The position numbers and the translations under genes were made by a program. The notes below the pieces were generated by a model that had not been told where the DNA came from, did not search any database, and worked only from the letters and a program-made list of their open reading frames with translations. This document shows positions 22,721-40,700 of a DNA stretch of 64,000 nt, piece after piece. Where the stretch lies: assembly GCA_012295275.1 (NCBI GenBank), contig CM022679.1, forward strand, positions 1,649,775 to 1,713,774, written 5' to 3'. Source of the stretch: Chrysomallon squamiferum (lineage: Eukaryota > Mollusca > Gastropoda > Neomphalida > Peltospiridae). Each line of letters starts with the position of its first letter. Positions within the stretch are counted from its first letter, which is position 1.

Positions 22721-24300
22721 CAACAACAAAAAACATATACAAATTTAAATAATCTTCTGTATACTTTTCTTTATTTGAAATATCTAAATGATGCTTGTTA
22801 TCAAAATAACTGATTTTGTTTTGTTAAAGTAATGCATGTTGTTATAATGTAAAATATTTAGTACAATAGACTTTCAAAATCAGTTTGATGTTATTATATT
22901 TTTCTATACTCAACACTATAATAATTTTACAAATACCTTACACGTTTTATAAGAAATTAACTTTTTAATATGTATTCTAAGTTGTTTTTATCCTTGTACC
23001 TATATTTTATTTTATTAAATTTGCAACGTAACATTTCTTTAAAAACATTTCAGATGCACAATGCTTTAAAATAAAAAAATAAAAATATCTTTCATAGTTT
23101 TTTTTTTTCTTCAATAAAATAGTACATCTGGACTCAAAGAACAATATAAGAAATGTTCTTCTTTATAAGTTATGAAGGAAAAATATATTTCCCAATTTAA
23201 AACATCACTTAATATTTATTGTATAAATAATTTTTCCATTGGTTATAAAAGACTTAATGATGTATCATTAACAAATACATGCACACTGAACTGAGAAGCG
23301 ATAATAATTAAATGTACAAAAATTCTGGATATTTAGTTTCGAGTTTAGATAATTCACTATTTGTACTAAAGATACTCACATTAGTAATACTGACAATAAA
23401 CATAACTTGAAAAGAGTACAAAGTTTACACATTTCCTTTTTTATGTGATTATCGTTTTAAAATTTTGTTTCTAACTTTCAATCAAAATCCACAGTTGAAC
23501 TAATCTAAGAAAACTATCTCGTGCTGCTAAACAGGACTTTGGTGCAGTTGCCTCCCTTTACCGAATCTAATAATTATTAGTGCTCTGAAACGTCAAAGAA
23601 ACGTAGAAATAAGACGGACAACTATTAGTTTTTGTTCAAGCAAAACTACTGACAACATTGCAATCATATAATATATTTGAAATATAAATATTGATGTAAT
23701 CATGTTCTGTGCCTATGGTGAGTTCCCATATTAGCCACTCTGAGGTGGGGGTGTCATCACTCACCAGGATACTCACTGTTGCTGCGTTTAAGGTACAGTT
23801 TATTTATCTATTTATTTTATACAAATCAATTAAATTTATAAATTTATATTGTTGTTATTGTTGTTGTTATTTATTTATGTATTTACATAATACATACAGA
23901 AAACAGACAGTCCCTAAATATATATATGTAATGTTTTTTTTTGTGTACATGTATACATTTAATTTGTGTTAAAAATATATATATATGTGCATACTAAAAA
24001 GTAAGTACATGCATACATGAATCCATTCACAGCTGTACAGAAACACCATACATGCACATGTATATACATGTAATTACATATATATATATATAATCAGATA
24101 TTTTTAATCTTTGCCATAAATCTATGAAAAAACAACACCATCACAACAAACAAAACAAACCCGAATATATTCTTAAGGACAAGTGATAAATGTATAGCAG
24201 GAGTGGCTTCAAAAGAAAGAAATACAAAACTGAAACAATCTCAAAGATTTTGTTTGAAGCTGTGTGTTAAATATACATATATATATAAGGTTTTCTTTTT
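22721..24300. other. Intergenic AT-rich stretch, no gene seen
   Basis: I see no convincing ORF, exon or RNA gene. A short segment around 23520-23790 is less AT-rich (CCTCCCTTTACCG, TGAGGTGGGGGTGTC) but shows no recognisable coding. TA-rich microsatellite patches occur near 23920-24090. Confidence 0.5.
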
Positions 24301-24716
24301 TTCTGTTTTTTTTTCTAGCATATATGAAAGCTGTTAAGATGAAAGCCTTTATCAGTTAACTGTTTTCGGAGGAAAAATGGCGTATCTCTTGCTGCCCGAC
24401 TGCGGCTTAATGGCTGGTTTCAAGAGGCTGTGCAGTTCAAGAGGCTGCGCAGTTCAAGAGGCTGTGCAGTTCCAGAGGCTGCGCAGTTCTCATAAAAGCT
24501 TTTGCAGTGATGCATTTTCATATCTCAAAAACTGTGGTTCCACTCCGATCCCCGTTTTCTTGGATAGCCATCAAAAATCTCTTTGAGGATTGACGAAGGT
24601 GCTTTCGTGCTCATGGTTCACATTAAAATGTTCTAAACACGTTCTACCTCAGTATGATGAGACTTAGGTTTTTCTTAGGCCTTCCCACAAACCATTTTTT
24701 ATTTGTTGAATCAGGT
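24300..24716. other. GC-richer island with 17-bp repeats
   Basis: Composition changes sharply, from AT-rich flanks to CTGCCCGACTGCGGC and similar. GAGGCTGTGCAGTTCAA-type 17-bp units recur four times (about 24425-24490). A 69-codon ORF (24377-24586) starts at ATGGCG but is repeat-derived and resembles nothing I know. The island directly abuts the duplicated receptor exon, so it may be part of whatever rearrangement carried that segment. Confidence 0.5.
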
Positions 24717-25026
24717 CATAAAGATAAATATTTTTTTTATTAAAACTATGTGGATCTTATTAAGATGACATAATCACTATGTTTGATTAAAACAGGCAAA
24801 TTATGTGGTGGTGGTTCTTGCTCTGAAAGCTCTGTATTCTACACATGCTATGATGTCCAAAACAAGAAGAGAAAAAATCAAGTAAGTTGAGCTGTTCTCG
24901 CTTATTTTAAAATTACTTTTAATCAGCTGTGTATGGAATATCAACTCTCATTCCTCAGACTTTATATTTTCTACATGCATCTGGAGTTAGAAATAACAAA
25001 ACTGTAAGAACCTGATTTTTATTTTT
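24717..25026 (+). pseudogene. Displaced duplicate of the receptor's TM5b exon with flanking intron
   Basis: About 305 bp nearly identical to 18780-19085. It includes the acceptor, the full exon (ANYVVVVLALKALYSTHAMM frame) and the GTAAGT donor. The coding part differs by silent changes (AGCTTTGTACTC versus AGCTCTGTATTC). It lies about 2.9 kb past the receptor stop, in the same orientation, without neighbouring TM exons. It is probably not expressed, though a read-through transcript could in principle splice it. Confidence 0.85.
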
Positions 25027-25900
25027 AAAAGTAGCTTAAAGCAAAATTTAAATGAAAAAGTTTGAACAAGCAAGTGATAAATATATAAAAACATTAATGA
25101 AAAGAATAAAACATGTCATCATATTACTATTATAATAAAATGAGTTAGAGTGTTTATTTACATAAAATACGTATAATATCAAATATATATATATAGATGG
25201 TATGTCTGTATATGTGTAAAGCAGTGTTGTTAAAATCATAAATAAATTCATTCTTAAGTGTATAACCACACACACACAAACACATATGGATATACAGTAT
25301 TAAAATAACAGTTACTGGAAATGAAAAAGGAGAAACAAACCAGCCCAGATAAAAATAAATGTCAAAATCTCTATGAGTTTCTCACCAGCAGATGTTTATG
25401 TTTATGTTTGTCACGTAAATACCACAGAGAAATACAAAGCCCATACCAGAAAACTAACCAGTCTTTAACTCTGTTCATCAGGTTTCATTTACATTTATAT
25501 ATATTAAAACAAACTTGTGTGTCTGATTATATACAAAATATATGACATGGGTAATTGATAGTGTATCCTATATGAATTCTGATGTTTTTATTTTTCTTTT
25601 AGATCAAAGTGTTTACAGTCTCTTAGTCATTTTCATCCTCTTCTTTTCAGACTTCTTCTGGGTGCTCACCTCTTGATTTTTATTCCGTTTTGATTTATTC
25701 TACAATTACAAAATATTTTCATTTATCATTCAGTTTCACTGCCATCATCATATTCATTTCACTAGTCTTTTACAGTCAACTTTTTTTTTTAAAGTTTATC
25801 TAGGTTTTCTTTCTCTTTTTCATCGAAAATCATTAATTCCATCGGTTTCCTTTCTACTTTTACTTTCTCGAAAATCATCATTCTCACATATTTTCTCTTC
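25027..25900. other. Intergenic, no gene seen
   Basis: AT-rich sequence with no recognisable exon. The ORFs at 25048-25275 and 25321-25545 show no domain, repeat or splice support. Confidence 0.5.
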
Positions 25901-26652
25901 CTTGTACATTCTCAGTTACTTTCTCATAAATGATCGTTCTCACCCTTGTTTTCTCTTCCTTTCACATTCTCAGTTACTTTCTCTTGAGTCAACATTCTCA
26001 GAATGATTTTCTTTTATATCAACATTCTCAATCTGACTATCTCAAGTATCAGCTTTCTCAGTGTGACTTTCTTTTCTATCTACATTTTCAGTCTGACTTT
26101 ATCTTGTATCAACATTCTCAGACTGTCTTTGTATTACATTCTCAGTCTGACTTTGACTTTCTCTTGCATCTGAATTCTCAGCCTTTCTCTTATATGAACA
26201 TTCTCAGTCTTCTTTTGTTTCAATATTCTCAGAATGTCTTTCTTTTATATCAATATTCTGAGTCTGACTTTGACTTTATCTTTTGTAAATATTCATAGTG
26301 TGACATCTTTTGTATCAACGCTCTTAGTTTGAATTTCTTTTGTATCAACATCCTCAGTTTGAATTTTTCTTGTATCAACATTCTCAGTTTGAATTGTTCT
26401 TGTATCAACATTCCCAGTTTAAATTTCTCTTGGGTTGACATTCTCAATTTTTAATTTCTCTTGTATCAACATTCTCAATCTAACTTTCTCTTGTATCAAT
26501 GTTCTGTTTGACTTTCTCAAGTATCAATATTATCAGTCTGACATTCTTTTGTTTCAGAATTTTCAGTCTGACTTTGACTTTCTCTTGTATCTACATTCTC
26601 AGTCTGACTTTCTTTTGTATGAACATCTTTCTTTTCTCAGACTATCTTTCCT

Positions 26653-32836
<6,184 letters not shown>

Positions 32837-33103
32837 CTTATTTGAACTTTCACTTTCTATTTTCGCACTGCCAGGAGAAATTAATCATACATTTTTTTTT
32901 TTTTAGCATAAATCTATTTTATGTTCAGTTATTTTCTATTAATAAATCAGTGTTTTAATTATAATTTATTTCTTACTGAATGTTTGCAGATATATTGTTA
33001 TTTTATTTATTAATCAGTAATAGATCAGTTACATTCATATAGGTCAGAAAAAATAATGATTTCTCCCTTTGTTTAGCAGTTCTTTTCAAATCGTGAAAAT
33101 AAC
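32837..33103. promoter_or_regulatory. Shared head-to-head promoter region of ADPRH and the CEP20-like gene
   Basis: Only 267 bp separate the two start codons, which point away from each other. No TATA box is placed well for either gene, and the stretch is AT-rich with a poly-T run near 32890. Arrangement and distance suggest a bidirectional promoter, by inference only. Confidence 0.55.
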
Positions 33104-35249
33104 ATGGCAAATTTGGAAGAGCTGAAAGAAGGTGTGTATTTGTTTCACAATAGCTTATAATTACACATAATAGAATGATTGCATCAGTAATTATGTGCTG
33201 TTTAAAGAAAAGAAAAGAGGAAAGCGTGTTAAAAGTGTTAATAATTAGAAAACATTGTTCTTTTTGTTGAAGTTTCGTTAGGGTCACGGACACGGGACAG
33301 GTCTAAACAGAATTTTTTTTATAATTTGGCTTTGTGATTGTTGTAAAATAAAAATGAAATTAAAAAAGGCCCGCTAATATTTAATGAAATAATTAAATAA
33401 ATATCAAATTTTAAAATGTTACTGCTAAAATAATCAACTTTATGTATCATTGTATGTAACGTTATAATGCATTTCGTTTTCTGGAAACTTTATTTATTTT
33501 ATGAACCGTATTAAGTTTAACTGATGATGTAAATATTGCCAAGAAAATATTGCACCAAGTCATCTGATCCCCTCTTCCTTAAAATAGATAATAATAAATA
33601 GATAACATAAACTAATTTATTTCAGTTAAATATGTTTTATCAATCACGTCATGTGTGAAACATACATTCTACTTTCTTTGTTGTTAGAACAAAAAATAAA
33701 AATAATAAAAATAAAAAAAAAAAAAATATTCTAACATTATTGATTATATTTTCTGTCAACACTGCAGCCACAGCAATGTGAATTTTATATAATGAGACTT
33801 CTGAGTGCTTAATTTAGAATGTAGACAAATTAATTTCAGATAATACAGGGACAGATTTGTTCTTCTTTTCTTTTTTCTTTTTCTTTTTCTTTTTTTCCTT
33901 TTACTACTACTTCTTCTTCTGTTCTTTTTCTTCCTTTTGTTTTTGATATTTTTAATTTTTTTTTTACCAAAATTGTATAAGTTATTAACAGTTTTGTTTT
34001 GCAGTTTTGAAAGAGACACTGGAGAACCGAGGAGTACTTGGCCAGATAAAGCCAAGGTTCGTGCTGAAGTATTCAATGCACTTGACGACCATTCTGAGAC
34101 AAAACCATCACTTAGCAATGAAAATGTCCTGATCAATGAACTTATACGAGAATATCTTCAGTTCAACCAGTATCGATACACTGAGTCAGTTTTAGTATCA
34201 GGTACACACTAAATACTTAGTATTTTCTATATAGATAAAGTTTAAGTATCAGGTACACACTATATACTTACTTAGTATTTTCTATATAGATAAAGTTTTA
34301 GTATCAGGTACACACTAAATACTTACTTAGTATTTTCTATATAGATAAAGTTTAAGTATCAGGTACACTCAAAATCTTTTAGTTGATATTTTCAGTATAG
34401 ATAAACAGTTTTAGTATCAGGTAAACACTAAACGTTTAGTTAATATTTTCAGAATGGATACACAGTTTTAATATCAGGTACACACTAAATATGTAGTTAA
34501 TATTTTCTATTTTACCAGTAGAGTCACACTCTCAGTTTTAATATGAGACATCCAGATAATTTTCATTATTTTATTTGAACTAGTAAAACGACACATCTTT
34601 GATGATCTGAAGAGATGACAGTTCTGTTAAAAACAGCTTTATAAATTCATTTCATGTATTTTTGTTTCAGAGTCAGGGATGCCAAAAATTCCACTGGAAA
34701 GAGACTTTTTGAGAAATGAGTTAAATGTGGTTGAAGATGGACCCACCAAATCTGTGTAATACTATATGAAAACTGTTTCTTTTAAAACATAACTATGGTG
34801 AAGCAATTTGCTAGAAAATTAAGTAAAATCATTTTAAAAAATCCAATATTTTTTTTTTTTTCATAACTGAATGGACATTTTGATATTAATGAAATGTGTA
34901 AAAAAAAACAAGTGTTTCAGGAAGTATGGATGCTGCCAATTTTATTCTTTTCTGACATGCTATTTTGTACATGTGTAGATATAGTTGTAACAGTTACTTG
35001 AAGGTAAGATAGATTTTGTTTCATAGGTAAACAGAATATATTCAGAAATTAAATAGTATAGATATACTGATAGATTTATTATGACTTAGATAGATTTAGT
35101 TATTATCATTTGAGTTCATGACTAAAGCATTTATATTCTTAATAAAACTTTAATAAAATAAAATAACAGTCAGAAACTAATTAAAAAATATTAAATCTAT
35201 TTATATATTTTAAACTTTATTTAATTTCTTATTTTGAAGTTATACAACA

Positions 35250-35287
<38 letters not shown>

Positions 35288-35671
35288 TATTTATTTTGAC
35301 AAATATAGAAGTTTATTTTAAAACTTGCTGATGCTGTTATGTTGGGCTTTTTTTTCCTCAGTTATGTGGATAATTATAATATTATTTAAGCAAAGTGAAT
35401 TTACAGTTTTACAAGTTTAATTATTAATGTTACCACATTGATAATTGTCAAATGATTTAAGTAAATTATAATGATATGATACTTAAGAACTGTGTAAACA
35501 AATATACTGATGATTTTACAGGCCTCTGTTATACAGCATTGTGTCACATTTTGTTGGCCGTGATAAAAGTTTGAGTCAAAGATCTCGATCCCAGAGAGGC
35601 AGCCATGGATTTGAGGGGACAGCAGAACAAAGAGACATCAGTATGATTTTTTTTTTTCTTCTTTTTTGTTT

Positions 35672-35709
<38 letters not shown>

Positions 35710-36754
35710 GAATTTGAAAAAGATAGAGGAGAAATTTAGTTTTTTCTAATTTCACATCATTTTCCAAATCTGTTATTTAATATATAAATGATACAGTAGC
35801 TGGTACAGCCAACAGGCCATTTCTCCAGTAAACCTTAGACCAAGGTAACATGAATTTTCTAGTTTTTTTCACCAAGGCTTAAAATAAGCATAACCAATGA
35901 AAAGTAAAGAAACAAATTGTATTTTTTAAATGCAAATTAATAATACACAAATTAATAATAAGCTGGTAGACTTGAAATTTCAGATTTCTAGATGATGGAC
36001 AAATTGTCTGATACCTTTATAATAATAAAATATTTCAGAAACAACATTTTAAATAACCTGTTTTATTCTTTGTCCAAAGTACAAAAGTAAATATTATTTA
36101 GTTTTTATTGATCAGACATATTATAAGAGCAGTAGTCAAATAATTATTTCTGTTTAATGAAGAAAATTTTTGTTTTTTTTTATTTGTAATATTAGAATTG
36201 TTTTATGGATAATATTTCTATTTTCTTTACAATTTATAAATACATTTTCAGTTTTTTAATTATCAAAAATTTAGTACACATCTGTAATATTTAGTATTAT
36301 CTTTGATTGTCTCCCTTCATCTGTATAATCTTTTATCTGAAGTTTTCTATTGGCACAGATTAAAAAAATGATTTTAGTTTAAAATCTCTCCTCTCTCCTT
36401 CAATATGTTAGATATATGGGTTTTTCTCTTTTCTAAGTATGTGCTGTAGTTTCAATTTTTTAGATAAAAGTAAAATTTTATAATTACCTAAATAAATAAT
36501 ATATAAATATCTAGATAACCAATATTTTATAATTGTCTGTATAACAACCATTTTTCAATATTGCAGATCGGTAATATTCTATAGTTATCTAAATAACTAA
36601 TATTTTATAAATATCTAATAACTAATATTTTATAAATATCTAAATAACTAATATTTTATCACTATCTAGATAACAAGCATTTTTCACTGTTCTGATTAAC
36701 TGATATTTTTCAGATGGTATTTCAGAAGTGGAAGCATCTGGTCTGGTTGTTTGA
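33104..36754 (+). CDS. CEP20: CEP20/FOPNL-like centrosomal protein, with an apparent 1-bp deletion
   Basis: LisH-type protein of centrioles and ciliary basal bodies. Exons: 33104-33131, 34005-34201, 34671-34755, 35522-35640 and 36714-36754. Recognisable runs are MANLEELKEVLKETLENRG, then VRAEVFNALDD, LINELIREYLQFNQYRYTES (LisH-like), VPLLYSIVSHFVG and a Ser/Arg-rich tail ending EASGLVV. Expected size is about 156 aa (human about 174). The frame breaks inside exon 2 at about 34048-34051: GQI ends one frame and AKVRAEVF continues in the next. The exon is 197 bp where 198 would keep the phase with both neighbours. One A is probably missing from the AAA run, either an assembly error or a real null allele. 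Confidence 0.85.
34180..34515 (+). repeat. About 60-bp tandem array seeded on the CEP20 exon 2 donor
   Basis: The exon end CAGTTTTAGTATCAG with donor GTACACAC is followed by about six repeats of AAGTTTTAGTATCAGGTACA, linked by ACTTAGTATTTTCTATATAG. Each repeat carries 12 or so exon bases plus the donor. Later copies decay (GTAAACAC). Confidence 0.9.
35228..35710 (+). repeat. (ATT)n and (CT)n microsatellites flanking CEP20 exon 4
   Basis: ATT repeats at about 35251-35290 lie before the exon. CT repeats at about 35672-35710 lie shortly after its donor at 35641. Confidence 0.85.
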
Positions 36755-37248
36755 GGAGGAAAAAGATGATTGAAACATAATAGTTAGTGGATGACTTGTA
36801 TTTAAACATAACAGACAGTAATTGCAGCTGTAAGTTAGTACAGTGTGGCTGGTAATGTACAAGAAGCACACGTTTTTGCAGTCTTTTTTCTTTCCTGGTT
36901 CTGTTTCAAGATAGCTTTCAGCCTTTTTATTTCATTTATTATTATTATTTCTCTGTTTTGAATTCTTAATATGTAATCTTTTGTTGAACTGTCCAGTACT
37001 CTTTGAAAGCAAAATGGAGAAGTGGTTAACTATTGTTTTCTTCAAATGGCTTGTTCCACCATAGATCACTATAAATCTTTAAAACATTAAACATTAAAAA
37101 CAACATCTCAGATTTGGATCAAAATTTTGAAGCAGTGTGGACTAAAGACAGTTTTGGGGAATTTAATATTTTTAAAAAAATTACAAGATGTTGATCATTA
37201 CTAGACTAATACTAATATCATCTAGCTTTGATCAGCCAGTACAAGCAA
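36755..37248. other. 3' flank of CEP20, no further gene seen
   Basis: AT-rich sequence up to the assembly gap. It probably includes the CEP20 3' UTR. No exon was recognised. Confidence 0.5.
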
Positions 37249-37448
37249 NNNNNNNNNNNNNNNNNNNNNNNNNNNNNNNNNNNNNNNNNNNNNNNNNNNN
37301 NNNNNNNNNNNNNNNNNNNNNNNNNNNNNNNNNNNNNNNNNNNNNNNNNNNNNNNNNNNNNNNNNNNNNNNNNNNNNNNNNNNNNNNNNNNNNNNNNNNN
37401 NNNNNNNNNNNNNNNNNNNNNNNNNNNNNNNNNNNNNNNNNNNNNNNN
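37249..37448. other. Assembly gap of exactly 200 N
   Basis: The round length suggests an arbitrary placeholder. By alignment with SP3, where the signal exon lies about 366 bp before exon 2, the SP1 promoter and signal-peptide exon are expected here. Confidence 0.95.
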
Positions 37449-37761
37449 TTGTTGTACTTCGTTCAGTTACGTATTGCTAAAAGGGCAGCTGTAGTGATCC
37501 CTGGCCCCTGATCCATATATGAAACATTTACCAGCTTTGTGAGAACTGGACTGTTAACATACAGAAAAGTTCAGTATATACGTATGCATATATGTATGTA
37601 TGTAGATGAATGAACATATGTTTTTATATGTATGTATGTTTGTATGCTTATACCTGTATGTTTATATATACGTATATCTGTGTATGTATATATTTTTGTT
37701 TGTATAGATGTTCGATTATGATGTTATTAATGACGATTATTTATTTATTTATTTATTTTAG

Positions 37762-40700
37762 ATAATCGATCGTTTGAAAGTCGTTCTATAGGAGGTAGAC
37801 CTGTTGTGGAAGGGGAGAAGCCATGGCTTGTACTGCTCCAGGCTAGGGTGGTCAAAGCGGTATTCCTTTGGCATCCTATATCGTATAGGATATTTACCTG
37901 CGGTGGTTCCGTGATCAGCGACTACTGGATCCTCACTGCCGCCCACTGCTTCGATGCCCGGTATACAGTTCTGAGTCCACATTTTTCAGTTTGATACTAA
38001 TAATAATAATAAAATAATAATAATAATAATAACAATAATAATAACAATAATAATAATAACAATAACAATAATAATAATAATAACAATACCACTACTACTA
38101 CTACTACTACTATGAATAATAATAATAATAATAATAATAATGTACGTAGTAGTAGTTGTAATGGTAGTACTAGAGGAGCAGTAGTGGTGGCTTTGTGGTT
38201 GTAACGGTATTGATGGTAGTAATATTAGTAATGGTAGTAGTAATGGTGGTGTTTGTAATTGTAGTAGAAATAGCAGTGGTAGTAGTTGTATCAGTTGTAC
38301 TAGCAGTTGTTATGTTTGTTGAAGTAGTAGGGGAAGTGTACTTCTATTTAACTTGTAACTATATTAAACCTCTGACATGTCTCAGCCTCTGATGGGTGGA
38401 AAGAATTTTGTCAAAACTGCGATTCCTCTGTCCACATCGAGCATTGTGTCATGTTAAAGATAGCCGAAGATCAACTGGCGAAATAAAAGCGATGAAAACT
38501 CGCGTTTCGCCCATGTAAATGCTACTTCTTCCTCTTTTTGTTGGTGTGTAGTGCTGGTGGGTATGCAGGTGCCTATGTAGTATATTACGTATATTACTTC
38601 AGGACATAGTCGTTGCTCATAAGGATCGATGATGTTTAATTTCACGCCGTTTTCGGAAAATTGCATACGTTTTTTTTTTTTTTTTACTGGCCTATATTTT
38701 ACCCAGTGAAATGTCGTCGCAGGCTTCATAATCAGAACGAAAGTAACAACACAACTGAACCTGAAAATATGAGACGTTGTCCCAGATAGAAGAGCAAACG
38801 CTACAAGGATCCGACAGCAGCACCACCAATGTTCTTCTTACAGCTTGGATCTAGTACCAAGAAATCCGGAAAGTCGATACTTCTACAAAGCCGTAAATAG
38901 ACACCAGAAACTCAAAATATCGCCAGACACGAGTTTTTACATTCAGTTGACTTCTGATGACATAGTCAGACATGCTGCTATCAGAAATGACGAAACATAT
39001 GTTGCAAAACTTCAACTAATATGATTATCTGGACAATATAACTGACACAGTGAATATTCTATTTCTAATTGATGTTTATTCCTTCCTTCGTTTTTTTATC
39101 TTTCGAATCCTAGATTTAAAATACATCACTTCTGTAGTACAGCAGTCTCAATAAGGCAAAAGATAATATAGAGAAAATGGAATTTCAAAGGTTTACTCGG
39201 AATTCACTACCACTGACAAGGGACTTAAACTGAGACTTTGTCGATATTTAAATTTGGTATATGTACTTGCAGTGTATAAGTTAAATTTGTTTTACTTTAC
39301 GAGAGCAGCCAAAATCTATGAAGCAGAAGTAGACTGATCTTCGTTGATTCCATCTGGACTGAGCAGTAAAGTTCAGAAGTTAGGGTGTCCAATACACGTA
39401 CACTTCCCCTAGTAGTAATAGCAATATGTAGTACTGGTGATAGAAATGGTATTTACCGTACACAAAATTAATATAAGAATTGTTTTTCCTAGCCCTGAGT
39501 TAAGAATATCACAATACTGGATAGCAAAACTAGGATCCGTCAAACTGAAGGTAAAAACAGAAAAATACACGATATTGATTGTCTGTCTGTTTGTCCATGT
39601 GTTTATTTATGCACACCCACACACACACACACACACATATGTATATCTATATCTATATATGGTTGTAAGTATGTATGTATACATGTTTCTGTGTAGGTAT
39701 GTATGTATTTATATATGTGTATGTATGTGTGAATGCATGTATATGTGTATGCGCCTGTATGTAAATATATACCAGTGCTATATATATATATATATATATA
39801 TATTTATTTATTTATTTACATACAAGCGCATACACATATACATACATTCACACATGCATATGTGTTTGTGTATAAGAACATGTATACTTATTTTTATTTA
39901 TCTTCATTTCATTATCACCACGAAGAAAGAGAAGTTAAGCAACGTTCTCAAATTCTTTGGAGATATGTTAATTTATCCTACCATAGACCAGTGGGACATC
40001 AGAGCTTCAAGAATTGTCATTTATCCACTCTATGATGATAGTGAGAATTTACAATAGCTCTATATTAATTTACAAACACATCTATACTCACATAACAGAT
40101 CCCTACAAACACATCTATATTTATATCACACCTCTCCACATTACCTTAAATGCATGTCTGTTTTCACATAGCACATTAACTTACATGCTAATCTGTTTAC
40201 ATAACACATTTCTGCATTAACTAACTAGCACATCTGTGTTTGCATTACAGATCTCTACATTAAATTACAAACACATCTATTAACATATCACATCTCCACG
40301 GTGAATTAAAGTTACATACGCATCTATATTTACATATAACATTTCTGCATTAACCTCCACGTATTTCTATAATTACAAAACTCACAACAGCATTACATCA
40401 TTTATATTAATATTAGACGTCTCTACATTAACTTACACATCTATGTATACATAACACATCTCTACATTAACTTACTTCCACATCTATATTAAGAACTAGC
40501 TTTAGATATTATATTAATATCTATATTTGCATAGCACATCTCTATATTAATTTACATGCACGTCTATTTTCACATTACACACGTCTACATTAACTTATAT
40601 AGTTATATAACACATTTTGTACATTAAGTTGGATACACATCTGTATTTACGTATAGTATGTGAACATTAAATTACATATCAATATGTACATAAAACATGT

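Noticed and set aside
24377-24586. 69-codon ORF with ATGGCG start in the GC-rich island
   Set aside because: Largely 17-bp repeats, no domain and no matching splice sites; kept only as part of the island entry.
25930-26298. 122-codon plus-strand ORF
   Set aside because: Antisense of the 30-bp minisatellite at the ADPRH 3' end.
38454-38729. Minus-strand 91-codon ORF also present in SP3 (57207-57485)
   Set aside because: Conserved only between the two youngest copies; the SP2 copy is broken. Presence is explained by recent duplication of an intron.
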